This document shows positions 43,630 through 52,801 of a stretch of DNA of 64,000 nucleotides, piece after piece. Source of the stretch: a bacterium (GTDB taxonomy: Bacteria; Hinthialibacterota; Hinthialibacteria; OLB16); NCBI GenBank assembly GCA_022072055.1, contig JAJVIK010000020.1, positions 1-64,000 of the forward strand, read 5' to 3'. The stretch's first letter is position 1; each line of letters opens with the position of its first letter. Below the pieces are notes generated by a model. The model was not told where the DNA came from. It was given only the letters and a program-made list of their open reading frames with translations, and did not search any database. The position numbers were made by a program, and so were the translations under genes.

Positions 43630-44975
43630 GAGCGCGCCTCCTGGAGCGCCGCGACCCAGCCGCGGAATTGGTCGCCTCGGTCCTCGAAGGAGTTGAATTC
43701 ATCGAAGGAGGCGCAGGCCGGAGAAAGCAGGACTGTCTCCCCGGGGCGCGCGACCGCGGCGGCGAGATCAAAGGCCTCCCGGAGCGTGTCGCGGACCTCG
43801 ACCTTCAAGTCCTCGGAAAAGGCGGCGCGAAACACTTCCCGGTCGCGCCCGAAGCAGATCACGCTTGAGATCGAGGCGCCCCGAGCCGCCACCACCAAGT
43901 CTGAAAGGTCCTCGCCCTTCCCTTCCCCGCCCACCAGCCACACCAGTCCTCCCGGAATGGCCCTCAGGGCGGCGATGGCGGCATGAGCATTGGTGGCCTT
44001 CGAGTCATTGATGTAGGTGACCCCGCCCACTTCCGCCACTCGTTCGATCCGGTGCGGCAGGCGGATCCAGTCCCGAAACAGACGTACCGCGCTGTCGGCT
44101 GAAACTCCAAGCAGATGGAGGGTGGCCACGCAGGCGAGCAGATTGTCGATCTCGTGGGTCAGGAGGGTCTCGGTCTTGATCTCGCGGCTCCAATCCGCCT
44201 CGCCCCCATGCCAACGCAAGACCCCCCCGGCAAGCGACAGGCCATCGCGCGAGGGGGGAAGCCCCTGTCCGTACCAGTAGAGCCGCCCCCGGGTCTTCTG
44301 CAGAGCCTGGTGCTCGGAAAGATCCCGGTGCAGCAGGAGGACATCATCGATGCTTTGGTTCATCGAGATGCGGGACTTGGCTGTAACATAGGCCTCCATG
44401 GTTCCATGGTGGGAGAGATGGTCCGGGGCGATGTTCAGAACGACTCCGACATGCGGCCTGAATTCCACAATGGTCTCGAGCTGGTAGCTGCTGACCTCCA
44501 GGACCACGCAATCGGCCGCCTCCTCTCGGTCCACCCACTCGGTGATGGGGGTTCCGAGATTGCCGATGGCGACCGCGCGCTTCCCGGCGTCCGCAAGCCC
44601 CTTGGCGATGTTGGTGACCACCGTGGATTTGCCGTTGGTTCCGGTGACCGCGACGATGGGAGCGCGGATCTCACGGCAACCGATTTCAAGCTCGCCGAGG
44701 ACCGGAATCTTCCTCTCCCGATAGACCTCCAGGCGCTCCGGGGGAACGCCGGGGCTGGTCACCACCTGATCCACTTCCGTGGGGAGCTCCGGGATTCCCA
44801 ACCGGACCTCCACCCCCAGATCCGCGAGCTCCGCGGCGCGACCGCGCAAGGCGGGGGTGTCCGCTTGATCGACCGCAAGGACCGAGTGTCCTCGGCGCGC
44901 CAGGAAAGCGGCGGCGGCGGCTCCGCTCAGCCCCAATCCGACCACCAATGTCTTCCTGCTTTTCTTCGCGGTCAC
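43626..44975 (-). CDS. murD: UDP-N-acetylmuramoylalanine-D-glutamate ligase
   Basis: 449 residues from GTG 44975 (no ATG fits before the first conserved strand KTLVVGLGLSG). It adds D-Glu. P-loop VTGTNGKSTVVTNIA, ligase-domain YINDSKATNAHA and the C-terminal LLSPACASFDEFNSFEDRGDQF are all diagnostic. The start lies 6 bases downstream of the mraY stop; the stop overlaps ftsW by ATGA. Confidence 0.95.
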   Translation of the reverse strand: MTAKKSRKTLVVGLGLSGAAAAAFLARRGHSVLAVDQADTPALRGRAAELADLGVEVRLGIPELPTEVDQVVTSPGVPPERLEVYRERKIPVLGELEIGCREIRAPIVAVTGTNGKSTVVTNIAKGLADAGKRAVAIGNLGTPITEWVDREEAADCVVLEVSSYQLETIVEFRPHVGVVLNIAPDHLSHHGTMEAYVTAKSRISMNQSIDDVLLLHRDLSEHQALQKTRGRLYWYGQGLPPSRDGLSLAGGVLRWHGGEADWSREIKTETLLTHEIDNLLACVATLHLLGVSADSAVRLFRDWIRLPHRIERVAEVGGVTYINDSKATNAHAAIAALRAIPGGLVWLVGGEGKGEDLSDLVVAARGASISSVICFGRDREVFRAAFSEDLKVEVRDTLREAFDLAAAVARPGETVLLSPACASFDEFNSFEDRGDQFRGWVAALQEARS

Positions 44976-44979
44976 GGTC

Positions 44980-46134
44980 TCATCTCGTCTTGAGAGTCAA
45001 CAGCCCCATCATGGCCAGCAGCGCGGCGATAATCCAAAAGCGAGTGATGATCTTGGATTCGTGCCAGCCGAGCTGCTCGAAGTGATGGTGCAGCGGAGTC
45101 ATCCGGAAGATTCTTTTTCCGGTCATCTTGAAGGAGGAAACCTGGATCACCACCGAGAGCGCCTCGGCCACGAAGATCCCGCCCACCACCATGAGCATGA
45201 ACTCCTGATGGATAAGCACCGCGATGGTGGCGATGGTTCCGCCGAGCGCAAGCGAGCCGGTGTCGCCCATGAAGACCTCGGCGGGATGACAGTTGTACCA
45301 GAGGAACGCGAGCGAGGCCCCGGCAAGGGCGGCGCAGCAGACCGCGAGCTCCCCGGCCCCGCGCACATACACGATCCAGAGGTAACCGTTGGCGAAGTCG
45401 TAACGCCCCGCGAGGTACGCCACCAGGGCGTAGGCCGAGGCCACGAACAGAACGCATCCGATGGCGAGACCATCCAGGCCATCGGTCAGATTGACCGCGT
45501 TCGAGGTGGTCACCAGAACCAGAATGACCCAGGGGATATAAGCCAGCCCCAGGGGAATCAGCCACTTGAAGAAGATCGTGGTGATCGAGTGAGGCGCCTC
45601 CACCACGGAGGCGTCAAGGCTCGCCCGAAACAGGGTCTCGGGCGGGAAGTTGTAGATCCAGCACGCGATGATCGAGGCCACGATCCCCTGGCCGAGGAGT
45701 TTCGCGCGGGCGGAAATCCCCTTGTGGTTGCGCTTGGAGAGCTTGGCCCAGTCATCCATCGCCCCAACCGCGCCGAATCCGAAGGCCGCGAAGAGGGTCA
45801 GCCACACCAACGGACTGGTGGGGTTGCCGCACACCAGAAGCGCGAAGAAGAACGCCGCGAGGATCAGAATGCCACCCATGGTGGGGGTCTCCGCCTTGTT
45901 CTTGTGGCGTTCGTAAAGATCCGGGATGCCGTTGCCCCGGATCTGTTGACCGATCTTCTTGCGGCGGAGCAGGCGGATGAAGATCGGTCCGGTCAGAATC
46001 CCGGCAAGCAGCGCCACCGCGAGGGCAAGCGCCGCGCGCACGGTCAGATAGCCGAAGATCCGGAACAAGGGATTCCCCTCTCCGAGAGTCTCATCCGGCG
46101 CCTGGTAACCGAAGTAATAGAGCAAGTACAACAT
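44980..46134 (-). CDS. mraY: Phospho-MurNAc-pentapeptide transferase
   Basis: 384 residues, ten predicted membrane helices. It forms lipid I from UDP-MurNAc-pentapeptide and undecaprenyl phosphate. The metal-binding pair is in AMDDWAKLSKRNHKG; NAVNLTDGLDGLA and the late ETPTMGG/PLHHHFE motifs are conserved. ATG 46134 has no evident ribosome-binding site; a 42-codon ORF ends 20 bp upstream. Confidence 0.95.
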   Translation of the reverse strand: MLYLLYYFGYQAPDETLGEGNPLFRIFGYLTVRAALALAVALLAGILTGPIFIRLLRRKKIGQQIRGNGIPDLYERHKNKAETPTMGGILILAAFFFALLVCGNPTSPLVWLTLFAAFGFGAVGAMDDWAKLSKRNHKGISARAKLLGQGIVASIIACWIYNFPPETLFRASLDASVVEAPHSITTIFFKWLIPLGLAYIPWVILVLVTTSNAVNLTDGLDGLAIGCVLFVASAYALVAYLAGRYDFANGYLWIVYVRGAGELAVCCAALAGASLAFLWYNCHPAEVFMGDTGSLALGGTIATIAVLIHQEFMLMVVGGIFVAEALSVVIQVSSFKMTGKRIFRMTPLHHHFEQLGWHESKIITRFWIIAALLAMMGLLTLKTR

Positions 46135-46154
46135 GGTCGGAATTGTCGCCGGCG

Positions 46155-46283
46155 CTATGCGGCCTCAACCTCCACTCGTTTCTCCGCGCGAAGTTGGGAA
46201 GCGGTCAATGCCTCCTCCTCGTTCTCCTCCAGTTCGAGTTCGCGCTCGAGGTCCTCCGGGCTATCCGCAAACAAGATCAACAT
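46155..46283 (-). CDS. 42-residue highly acidic ORF between murF and mraY
   Basis: Begins MLILFADSPEDLERELELEE and ends KRVEVEAA. The ATG (46283-46281) lies inside the last codons of murF, whose TGA is at 46279-46277, and GGGGGG precedes it, so translation is coupled to murF. Fifteen of 42 residues are Glu or Asp and a single amphipathic helix is likely. Codon use looks like the neighbours. I recognise no family. It fills the only gap in an otherwise overlapping gene run, which favours a real gene, but it could be a non-functional coupling ORF. Confidence 0.45.
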   Translation of the reverse strand: MLILFADSPEDLERELELEENEEEALTASQLRAEKRVEVEAA

Positions 46284-47689
46284 GACATCCCCCCCTGAAC
46301 GGCCCTACGGCCAAAATGACGGACCAGGGAATCCACGGCGCCCTCCAGCTTCATTCCCCTGGACCCCTTCACCAGCACCACATCCGAGGGTTCCAGCATC
46401 CGCGGCAGCTCGCGCGCGGCAGTTTCAGTATTCTCAAACCAGCGAATCAGCTGGTGCGGCATCCCCGCCTTGCGCGCCCCGCGGATCAGGTGGCGGGTCA
46501 GGGGCCCGACGGCGACCAGGAGATCGATGGAGCCGGAGCCGATCACTCCGCCGACCATCTCATGGAGGTCGGCGCCGCGCCTTCCGAGGTCCCACATCTC
46601 TCCCGCGACCATTACCCGGCGACGTTCCAGGAAAGTCTCGAGCACCCGGAGCGCCGCGCCCATCGAGACCGGATTGGCGTTGTAGTGGTCCGCGATCACC
46701 GTGATGCCCTGTCCGAGCTCCACAATCTCGCAGCGACCGGGCAGGCCGGTGAATGACTTGAGTCCTTCGATGACTCCCGCCAAGGGGAGTCCCGAGCTCA
46801 CGGCCACGGCCGCGGCGGCGGTCGCCGCCAAGACCTGATGAAAACCGGGAACCTGAAGGGTCACTTCCTCCCGCCCCACCGGTGTTTCCAGCAGGAACCC
46901 GTAACAGCCGCGGGTTCTCACAGTCGGATCGACCGCCAGATAATCAGACCCCTTGTCGGTTCCGAAGGTCACCACCGGAGCGCTGGAGGCTGTCACCAGA
47001 TCCTCTCGAAAGGGGGAGTCCCTGGGGACCACCGCCGTGCCGTTTTCCGGAAGCCCCCGGAGGAGATCGCTCTTTTCAGCCAGCACACCTTCCACATCCC
47101 CAAGTCGATCCAGATGGGCCTCGCCGATGGCGGTGATCACCCCAACCTCCGGCTGGGCGATCTGGGTGAGGCGCTTGATTTCCCCCGGGCGGTCCGTGCC
47201 CATCTCCAGCACCACCCACTCGTCATCCGGCTCCACCTCGAAAAGGGTCTTGGGCAATCCAACCAGGTTGTTCAGGTTCCCCTCGGTCACCTTGGTCTTC
47301 TTGAGCCGCGCCACCGCCGCGCGGAGGAACTCCTTGGTGGAGGTTTTGCCGACGCTCCCGGTGATCCCCACCACCCGCGCCTTGGACCGTGAGCGCAGAA
47401 AATTCGCAAGCTCCCCAAGCGCCCAGAGGGTGTCGGGAACCTCGATTCGGGGGATCTCAATTCCAGGAAGCTTCCCCTTCTGAATCACCGCGGCGATTCC
47501 CCCTTTGGCGCAAGCCTCCGCGCAATAGGCGTGACCATCAAAGTTCTCCCCCACCAGAGCCCAGAAGAGGTCGCCCGGCCGGATTGTGCGAGTGTCGGTG
47601 CTGATCCGCGCGAGGCGCGTGCTCGGATCGACGCCCGACAGCACGCCCTCCACCGCGCGAGTAACCTCCCCCAAGGTCGTCGGAAACAT
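46277..47689 (-). CDS. murF: UDP-MurNAc-tripeptide-D-Ala-D-Ala ligase
   Basis: 470 residues. The ATG at 47689 follows GAGGAA and lies 14 bases after the murE stop; longer in-frame starts run into murE. P-loop VVGITGSVGKTSTKEFLRA, the EMGTDRPGEI element and DHYNANPVSM are MurF hallmarks. It adds the D-Ala-D-Ala dipeptide. The 3' end overlaps the start of the small acidic ORF. Confidence 0.95.
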   Translation of the reverse strand: MFPTTLGEVTRAVEGVLSGVDPSTRLARISTDTRTIRPGDLFWALVGENFDGHAYCAEACAKGGIAAVIQKGKLPGIEIPRIEVPDTLWALGELANFLRSRSKARVVGITGSVGKTSTKEFLRAAVARLKKTKVTEGNLNNLVGLPKTLFEVEPDDEWVVLEMGTDRPGEIKRLTQIAQPEVGVITAIGEAHLDRLGDVEGVLAEKSDLLRGLPENGTAVVPRDSPFREDLVTASSAPVVTFGTDKGSDYLAVDPTVRTRGCYGFLLETPVGREEVTLQVPGFHQVLAATAAAAVAVSSGLPLAGVIEGLKSFTGLPGRCEIVELGQGITVIADHYNANPVSMGAALRVLETFLERRRVMVAGEMWDLGRRGADLHEMVGGVIGSGSIDLLVAVGPLTRHLIRGARKAGMPHQLIRWFENTETAARELPRMLEPSDVVLVKGSRGMKLEGAVDSLVRHFGRRAVQGGMSC

Positions 47690-47702
47690 GATTCCTCGGC
47701 CA

Positions 47703-49181
47703 TCAGGCCTTCCCCCGTGCATATCCACGCGCGGCCAGGGCCTCCAAGGCAACTTCCCGGTCATCGAAGGGGTGTCGAACCCCTTGTATCTCTTGATAGG
47801 TCTCGTGCCCCTTCCCCGCGATCAGCACAATGTCTCCCTTGCCGGCGGCGGCGATGGCCTTGTGGATGGCCTCGCGGCGGTCCGCGAGGCGAAGATAGCT
47901 CGCGCCGCGGTTACCCAGCATTCCGGCCTCCATCTCGTCCAGGATCCTCTCCGGGTCCTCGGTTCGCGGGTTGTCGCTGGTCAGAATCACCAGGCTCGAG
48001 AGGTTCTGGGCGATACCCGCCATCATCGGGCGTTTCTTGCGGTCCCGGTCGCCGCCGCAACCGACCACGGTGATGAGATGGGGCGGGCGAAACTCGCTGA
48101 GGGCGCTGATGACCTTCTCGACTCCATCCGGGGTGTGGGCGTAGTCCACCACCACGGTGAACGGCTGGCCGGCGTCGACACGCTCGAGTCGCCCGGGCAC
48201 GCGCATCGGCTGCTGGAGGCCCGCCTCGATCCGGCTCGGCTCCATGCGGAGTCCCAGGCAGGCCGCCACCGCCGCCATGATATTCATCAGGTTGTGGCGC
48301 CCGATCAGGTTGCTGTCCACAAGCAGGTGCCCCGCCGGAGTCCAGAGGACCTGATTGATCCCCGTGGGGTCCGGCTCGAAATCCCCCTCGGGGCGGACCT
48401 GGGCCTCGGCGCTGAAGCCGAAGGTGATGACCTGGTGACGGTCGAGGTGGTGCAGGTACCGCCGCCCCCACTCATCATCCATGTTGAGAACCGCTCGCCC
48501 GCCGGGTTTCAGGTAATCCGTGAAGAGACGCAGCTTCGAGGCGGCGTAGTTCTCCATCGTGCCATGAAAATCCAAGTGATCGCGGGTGAGGTTGGTGAAC
48601 ACCCCGACATCGAAGCGCAAGGTGTCCACTCGATGGAGGTCAAGGGCGTGCGAGGAGACCTCGAGCACGGCGGAGGTCACTCCTGATTTGCGCATGTCCG
48701 CGAGTTTGCCGTGCAGATCCGAGCTGAACGGAGTGGTGTGGGGGGCGTTCTCGCGGTGTCCGGGCCAGCGGTATTCGATGGTCCCAAGCAGTCCCATCTT
48801 CACTCCCGCCGCGGCGGCGATCTGCTCGATGATGTAGGTGGTGGTTGTCTTGCCGTTGGTTCCGGTCACCCCCACCAGGGAAAGGTCGGCGGCCGGGTCC
48901 CCATGAAGCCTTTTGGCCGTGATCGCAAGGGCGCGAAGGGTGTCCTCCACCTGCGCCCAGCAGGGGGCCTCCACCGGCTCCTCCACCAGCGCGGCCACCG
49001 CGCCGCGCTCAAAAGCCTGGGAGATGTAGCGGTGCCCGTCGGTGTGTTCGCCGCGCAGCGCCACAAAAAGGTCGCCCGGACTCACTCGGCGCGAGTCGTA
49101 GGCGATTCCACGGACATCGTTTTCCAGGTTTCCCCCGGTCGCGACGGTCGGGAGGTCCCGGATCAGTTGGGAGAATTGCAT
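47703..49181 (-). CDS. murE: UDP-MurNAc-dipeptide-meso-diaminopimelate ligase
   Basis: 492 residues. ATG 49181 shares bases with the ftsI stop (TGATG); an in-frame GTG at 49187 is better spaced from AGGAGG, so the exact start is uncertain. P-loop VGVTGTNGKTTTTYI and the carbamylated-Lys region are present. The specificity motif reads SDNPRTEDP, the DNPR form used by meso-diaminopimelate enzymes rather than lysine enzymes. This fixes the stem-peptide chemistry of the organism's wall as DAP-type. Confidence 0.96.
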   Translation of the reverse strand: MQFSQLIRDLPTVATGGNLENDVRGIAYDSRRVSPGDLFVALRGEHTDGHRYISQAFERGAVAALVEEPVEAPCWAQVEDTLRALAITAKRLHGDPAADLSLVGVTGTNGKTTTTYIIEQIAAAAGVKMGLLGTIEYRWPGHRENAPHTTPFSSDLHGKLADMRKSGVTSAVLEVSSHALDLHRVDTLRFDVGVFTNLTRDHLDFHGTMENYAASKLRLFTDYLKPGGRAVLNMDDEWGRRYLHHLDRHQVITFGFSAEAQVRPEGDFEPDPTGINQVLWTPAGHLLVDSNLIGRHNLMNIMAAVAACLGLRMEPSRIEAGLQQPMRVPGRLERVDAGQPFTVVVDYAHTPDGVEKVISALSEFRPPHLITVVGCGGDRDRKKRPMMAGIAQNLSSLVILTSDNPRTEDPERILDEMEAGMLGNRGASYLRLADRREAIHKAIAAAGKGDIVLIAGKGHETYQEIQGVRHPFDDREVALEALAARGYARGKA

Positions 49182-51169
49182 CACCACTGCTCCCTCCTAT
49201 CGCCTTCCGGAGCGGTCTCCCTGGAGGGAGCGGTCCGCCCAAGAGCGAAGTCCGGATTCTCGAGCGCGGCCACGCGCGCCGCCTCTTCCGGCGATTCCTT
49301 GTCGGGGGTCGGGGTCTGGTCCCCATCGGGGGTGGGTGGTGGGAAAAGCGGCTGCCTTCCGGCGGGTCGTTTTCCGGGTTTGACGTTCTTACCATCCGGG
49401 GTCGGCGCCGGTCCGGAGAAATCCGGAGTGACATGCAGATAGGCGAGGGTCTCATCCACGATCTTGCGGAACACCGGCGCCGCGGCCAAACCGCCGAAAC
49501 GGAGCTCATCCGGCTCATCGATGACCACCACGACCACGATCCGGGGCGGGTCCGCAGGGGCAAAGCCTGCGAAGCTCAAGGCGCGGTGACTGGCGGAGTA
49601 GACCCGGTTGACCACCTTCTTGGCGGTCCCGGTTTTGCCCCCCACTTTGTACCAATCGCTCTTGGCGCGGGTCCCGGTTCCGCGCTCAACCACCTGTACG
49701 AGCATCTCGCGCACAAGTCGCGCGCTTTCCCTGTTGACCACCGCGCGCCCGGTCCCGACTTGCGTGGGATAGAGGTTCGAGTTGCGGTTCGCGAGGTATC
49801 CCTTGACCACGTGCGGCTGAACCTCCCGTCCGCCATTCGCGAGGATGCAGTACGCGGCGGCGAGACCCACGGGAGAAATCATCACCGGCCCGGTTCCGAA
49901 GGCGGTCACAAGAAGGTCGTTCAGATTCCAGCGCTCCCACCCGGTCAGGAGCCCCTTGGTCTCTCCGGGCAGTTCGATCCCGGTCCGAGTCCCGAAACCG
50001 AAAGCGTGCAGATAGTCCACGAAACGTGTTTTGCTTGGGGATTCGGGGTCCAGGTTCACAATTTTCTCGGCGATCTTCCCCGCCCCCACATTGCTCGAGA
50101 ACACCAGGACCTCGGTTACCGGGACACGACCCATCGCGTGTTCATCCAGGATCGGCTTGCTTCGCAATCCAGGAGGGAGATAACGTCGCCCCCCCTCGCA
50201 GTCGATGATCGAGTCGGGGGCGATCGCGCCGCAGTCCAGCCCCGCCGCCACCACGAAGGGTTTCATCGTCGAACCGGGCTCATAGATGTTGGTGATACAC
50301 TGGTTCTTGGCCCGCTCCATCTCCCCGGAGGCGGCGTATTCGCCGAGGCGCTCCGGATCGAAAAAGGGGTAGTTGGCCAGAGCCAACACCTCCCCGGTGT
50401 TCGGCTCGATGACAATCGCCATTCCCGCCTTGGCGTTCTGCTCCGCGCAGAGTTCCCCAAGGGCTCGCTCGGCGATCCACTGGATGGTCTCATCGATGGT
50501 CAAGACCACATCCGCCCCTCGCAAGGGGACTTCGCGCATGTAATCCAGGTCGAGAATCACCTTCTTGTCGTTGTAGCGCCGGGCATGGACTTGAATCTCC
50601 TTGCCCGCGAGGTGGCTTTCCTCCGCTTTCTCGATTCCGGCTTGCCCTTGGTTGTCGATATTGACAAAACCCAAGACCTGGCCCGCGAGCTGCCCCTTTA
50701 CATAATGACGGTTGGGTTCTTTCCGAAAATCAAGACCGAGGAGGGACCGGGAGGCGATCTCAGCCTCCACACGGGCGGCGACTTCCTCGGAAATGGAGCG
50801 CTTCAGGGTCACTTCCACTTGGTCCGATTCGAGCCGGGCTCGGAGGGTTTCCTCGGAAACCGAAAGGATCGGCGCGAGCAGAGCGGCCAGTTCGGCGGGT
50901 TTGCGGTTGATCCTCTTCGGGCCGGCCACAAGGGTGGTTTGCTCGGTGTTCCAGACCAGGAGGCGCTGGTTACGGTCCAAGATCAGGCCTCGCTTGGGTT
51001 TCCAGGTGATGTTGCGGGTCTTCTCGGCGCGACCCGAGTCGGCCATGGCCTGGTGCCGGATGACCTGAAGGTCGAACAGGCGCCACACGAGCAATCCGGC
51101 CCCCAGGAGGCTCAATAGCGCCGCCCCCTTGAGTCGCCGGGAAACCAGGACATGGAAGGATTCAGTCAT
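49181..51169 (-). CDS. ftsI: Septal peptidoglycan transpeptidase FtsI (PBP3)
   Basis: 662 residues from ATG 51169, overlapping ftsL by 8 bases. One N-terminal membrane helix (about 15-35), a PBP dimerisation domain, then the transpeptidase: catalytic Ser in GSTMKPF, SSN (VFSSNVGAG) and KTG (GGKTGTAKK). No PASTA domains. The last 100 residues are a Pro/Thr/Asp-rich tail with repeated PTPDG/TPDK elements, absent from standard FtsI proteins. It works with FtsW. Confidence 0.95.
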   Translation of the reverse strand: MTESFHVLVSRRLKGAALLSLLGAGLLVWRLFDLQVIRHQAMADSGRAEKTRNITWKPKRGLILDRNQRLLVWNTEQTTLVAGPKRINRKPAELAALLAPILSVSEETLRARLESDQVEVTLKRSISEEVAARVEAEIASRSLLGLDFRKEPNRHYVKGQLAGQVLGFVNIDNQGQAGIEKAEESHLAGKEIQVHARRYNDKKVILDLDYMREVPLRGADVVLTIDETIQWIAERALGELCAEQNAKAGMAIVIEPNTGEVLALANYPFFDPERLGEYAASGEMERAKNQCITNIYEPGSTMKPFVVAAGLDCGAIAPDSIIDCEGGRRYLPPGLRSKPILDEHAMGRVPVTEVLVFSSNVGAGKIAEKIVNLDPESPSKTRFVDYLHAFGFGTRTGIELPGETKGLLTGWERWNLNDLLVTAFGTGPVMISPVGLAAAYCILANGGREVQPHVVKGYLANRNSNLYPTQVGTGRAVVNRESARLVREMLVQVVERGTGTRAKSDWYKVGGKTGTAKKVVNRVYSASHRALSFAGFAPADPPRIVVVVVIDEPDELRFGGLAAAPVFRKIVDETLAYLHVTPDFSGPAPTPDGKNVKPGKRPAGRQPLFPPPTPDGDQTPTPDKESPEEAARVAALENPDFALGRTAPSRETAPEGDRREQW

Positions 51170-51524
51170 GGCGTTCAATCCAAGCCACCGGCCAGCGGTT
51201 GGGCTCGAGTTCGAGCGAAGCCGAACGCACCACCCCGGCCAGTTGATCCAGGCTTTCCCATTCGAGGAGCGCCGCGCGCTGTTTTTCCCTGGCCTCGGTC
51301 AGACGGACCTTGTGTCGCACCAGAACACTGAGCTCATAGCCGAGACGCTTCTTCTCGATGTTTTGGAAGACATACGCCACGACCTCGAAGAAGATCAGGA
51401 GGGCCAGGGCATAGAATCGAATCCATGGCGCCAGCCCCGAGCTCGCGTTGTCCGAGGTGCGATTTGCGCTCAAGGTCTTGTCCGTGTTTCCGATACCTGT
51501 ACGCGTTGGCAAGGAAACCGCCAT
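51162..51524 (-). CDS. ftsL: Cell division protein FtsL
   Basis: 120 residues: cytoplasmic N-terminus, one membrane helix (about 33-52, WIRFYALALLIFFEVVAYVF) and a periplasmic coiled coil (about 53-95). Position between rsmH and ftsI, size and topology identify it, since FtsL sequences are poorly conserved. It partners FtsQ and FtsB. The stop overlaps ftsI by 8 bases. Confidence 0.85.
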   Translation of the reverse strand: MAVSLPTRTGIGNTDKTLSANRTSDNASSGLAPWIRFYALALLIFFEVVAYVFQNIEKKRLGYELSVLVRHKVRLTEAREKQRAALLEWESLDQLAGVVRSASLELEPNRWPVAWIERHD

Positions 51525-51569
51525 GCGGTTTCCGGGCTCCCCCTGAGCTCCCCCCTGGAATTCCCGCGC

Positions 51570-52544
51570 TTAAGCGAGGGAAGTCCTCTTCGCCGCTCGA
51601 AGCCGCGCGCTCCGCGAACGTGGATTGCGCGCGACTTCGGCCGGAGAGGGCCGCAACGCTTTGGGGGTCAGGATGATCGCTCGACCAGGGATCTCGCCCC
51701 GGATCGGAATCCGGGACAGCACCGGGTCCGATTTCCCCGACCACTCCTGAAACGCCCGCTTCACCAACCGATCCTCAAGGCTGTGATAGGCCAGAATGAC
51801 CACCCGTCCGCCGGGTCCAAGGCGGTCGGGAAGGAAGGAGAGCAATCTCTCCAGCCGCTCAAGTTCATGGTTGACCACGATCCGGAGGGCCTGATAGGTC
51901 CTGGTGGCGGGGTGCACCCGCCCGGCGCGGTCACGGTCTGGGAAGCAGGAAAGGACAATCCGGGTGAGATCCCCGGTGGTGTCGATCGGCCTCTTCCGGC
52001 GTTCCCGAACCAGGGCCTTGGCAATGGCCGCGGCCCGCTTTTCTTCCCCGAATTCCCATAGCGCTCGGCGAATCTCCCGTTCCTCCGCCGCGGCCAGCCA
52101 TTCGGCGGCGGTGGGGTAGCCCTCGGGATCCATCCGCATGTCGAGGGGGCCATCGCCTTGGAAGCTGAACCCCCGCTCGGGTCGGTCGAGCTGGGGGGAA
52201 GAAACTCCCAGATCGGCCAACAAACCATCCACTTTTCCAATGCCCAGTCGGTCCAGGACATCGGGCATTTCATCATAACCGGCGTGCTCGAACTCGGTTC
52301 GGCACGGCCAATTTTCCGCGGCCTGGCGGGTGGCCAAAATCGCCTCGGTGTCAAGGTCGATTCCGATCAGTCGCCCCTCCGGGCCGAGCCGGGCCGCAAT
52401 CTGCTCGGCATGCCCGCCATACCCGACGGTCGCATCCAGGAAGGTCTCTCCTGGCCTTGGGTCCAGGCAGCGGAGAACTTCCTCAATCATGACCGGCAGG
52501 TGGGCGCGCGGACCTCTGCTCGGACCTGCCTCATTCGCCATCAT
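51570..52544 (-). CDS. rsmH: 16S rRNA (cytosine-1402-N4)-methyltransferase
   Basis: 324 residues. Start taken at ATG 52544 (a second ATG follows at once), about 16 residues before the conserved HLPVMIEEVL; an upstream ATG at 52616 would add 24 atypical residues. Motifs: DATVGYGGHAEQI (SAM binding), LADLGVSSPQLD, GFSFQGDGPLDMRMD and YHSLEDRLVKRAF. It methylates C1402 in the ribosomal P site. 257 bp separate it from mraZ. Confidence 0.94.
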   Translation of the reverse strand: MMANEAGPSRGPRAHLPVMIEEVLRCLDPRPGETFLDATVGYGGHAEQIAARLGPEGRLIGIDLDTEAILATRQAAENWPCRTEFEHAGYDEMPDVLDRLGIGKVDGLLADLGVSSPQLDRPERGFSFQGDGPLDMRMDPEGYPTAAEWLAAAEEREIRRALWEFGEEKRAAAIAKALVRERRKRPIDTTGDLTRIVLSCFPDRDRAGRVHPATRTYQALRIVVNHELERLERLLSFLPDRLGPGGRVVILAYHSLEDRLVKRAFQEWSGKSDPVLSRIPIRGEIPGRAIILTPKALRPSPAEVARNPRSRSARLRAAKRTSLA

Positions 52545-52801
52545 TGTAAGGGTGTGGATTGGGCGGCCAGACCTCCAGGCGTGGGGCCGGGCCGCGAGGA
52601 CGCGGCCCAGTCCCATGCCTGCAAGCAGGTCGGGCTTGGCCGCGGAATGCGCGGGTGTGCTGCTTGTAATCTCCCCCTGAGATCCCCCCAGCAGTCCGTC
52701 GGCCTACGCCCATCCAGCGCGACCTTGAGCGCCACGCCCGAACAGCCTCGAAGATCCCCATCTTTCGAGACTATCCCATTGGGTGGGAGCTTTGGCCGCC
52801 T
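52545..52801 (-). other. 257-bp untranslated gap between mraZ and rsmH
   Basis: Unusual inside a dcw cluster whose other junctions up to ftsQ are short. It contains a perfect 8-bp hairpin, GGGCCGCG/CGCGGCCC with a 4-base loop (52589-52608), and a GATCTC/GAGAT(T) hairpin near 52670-52686. There is no U-run after either. No known riboswitch or RNA gene was recognised and no credible ORF fills it. It may be a regulatory leader for rsmH and downstream genes. Confidence 0.4.

Noticed and set aside
52531-52761. 76-codon minus-strand ORF in the mraZ-rsmH gap
   Set aside because: Arg/Pro/Gly-rich composition typical of non-coding GC-rich DNA, no ribosome-binding site, and it overlaps the rsmH start in another frame.
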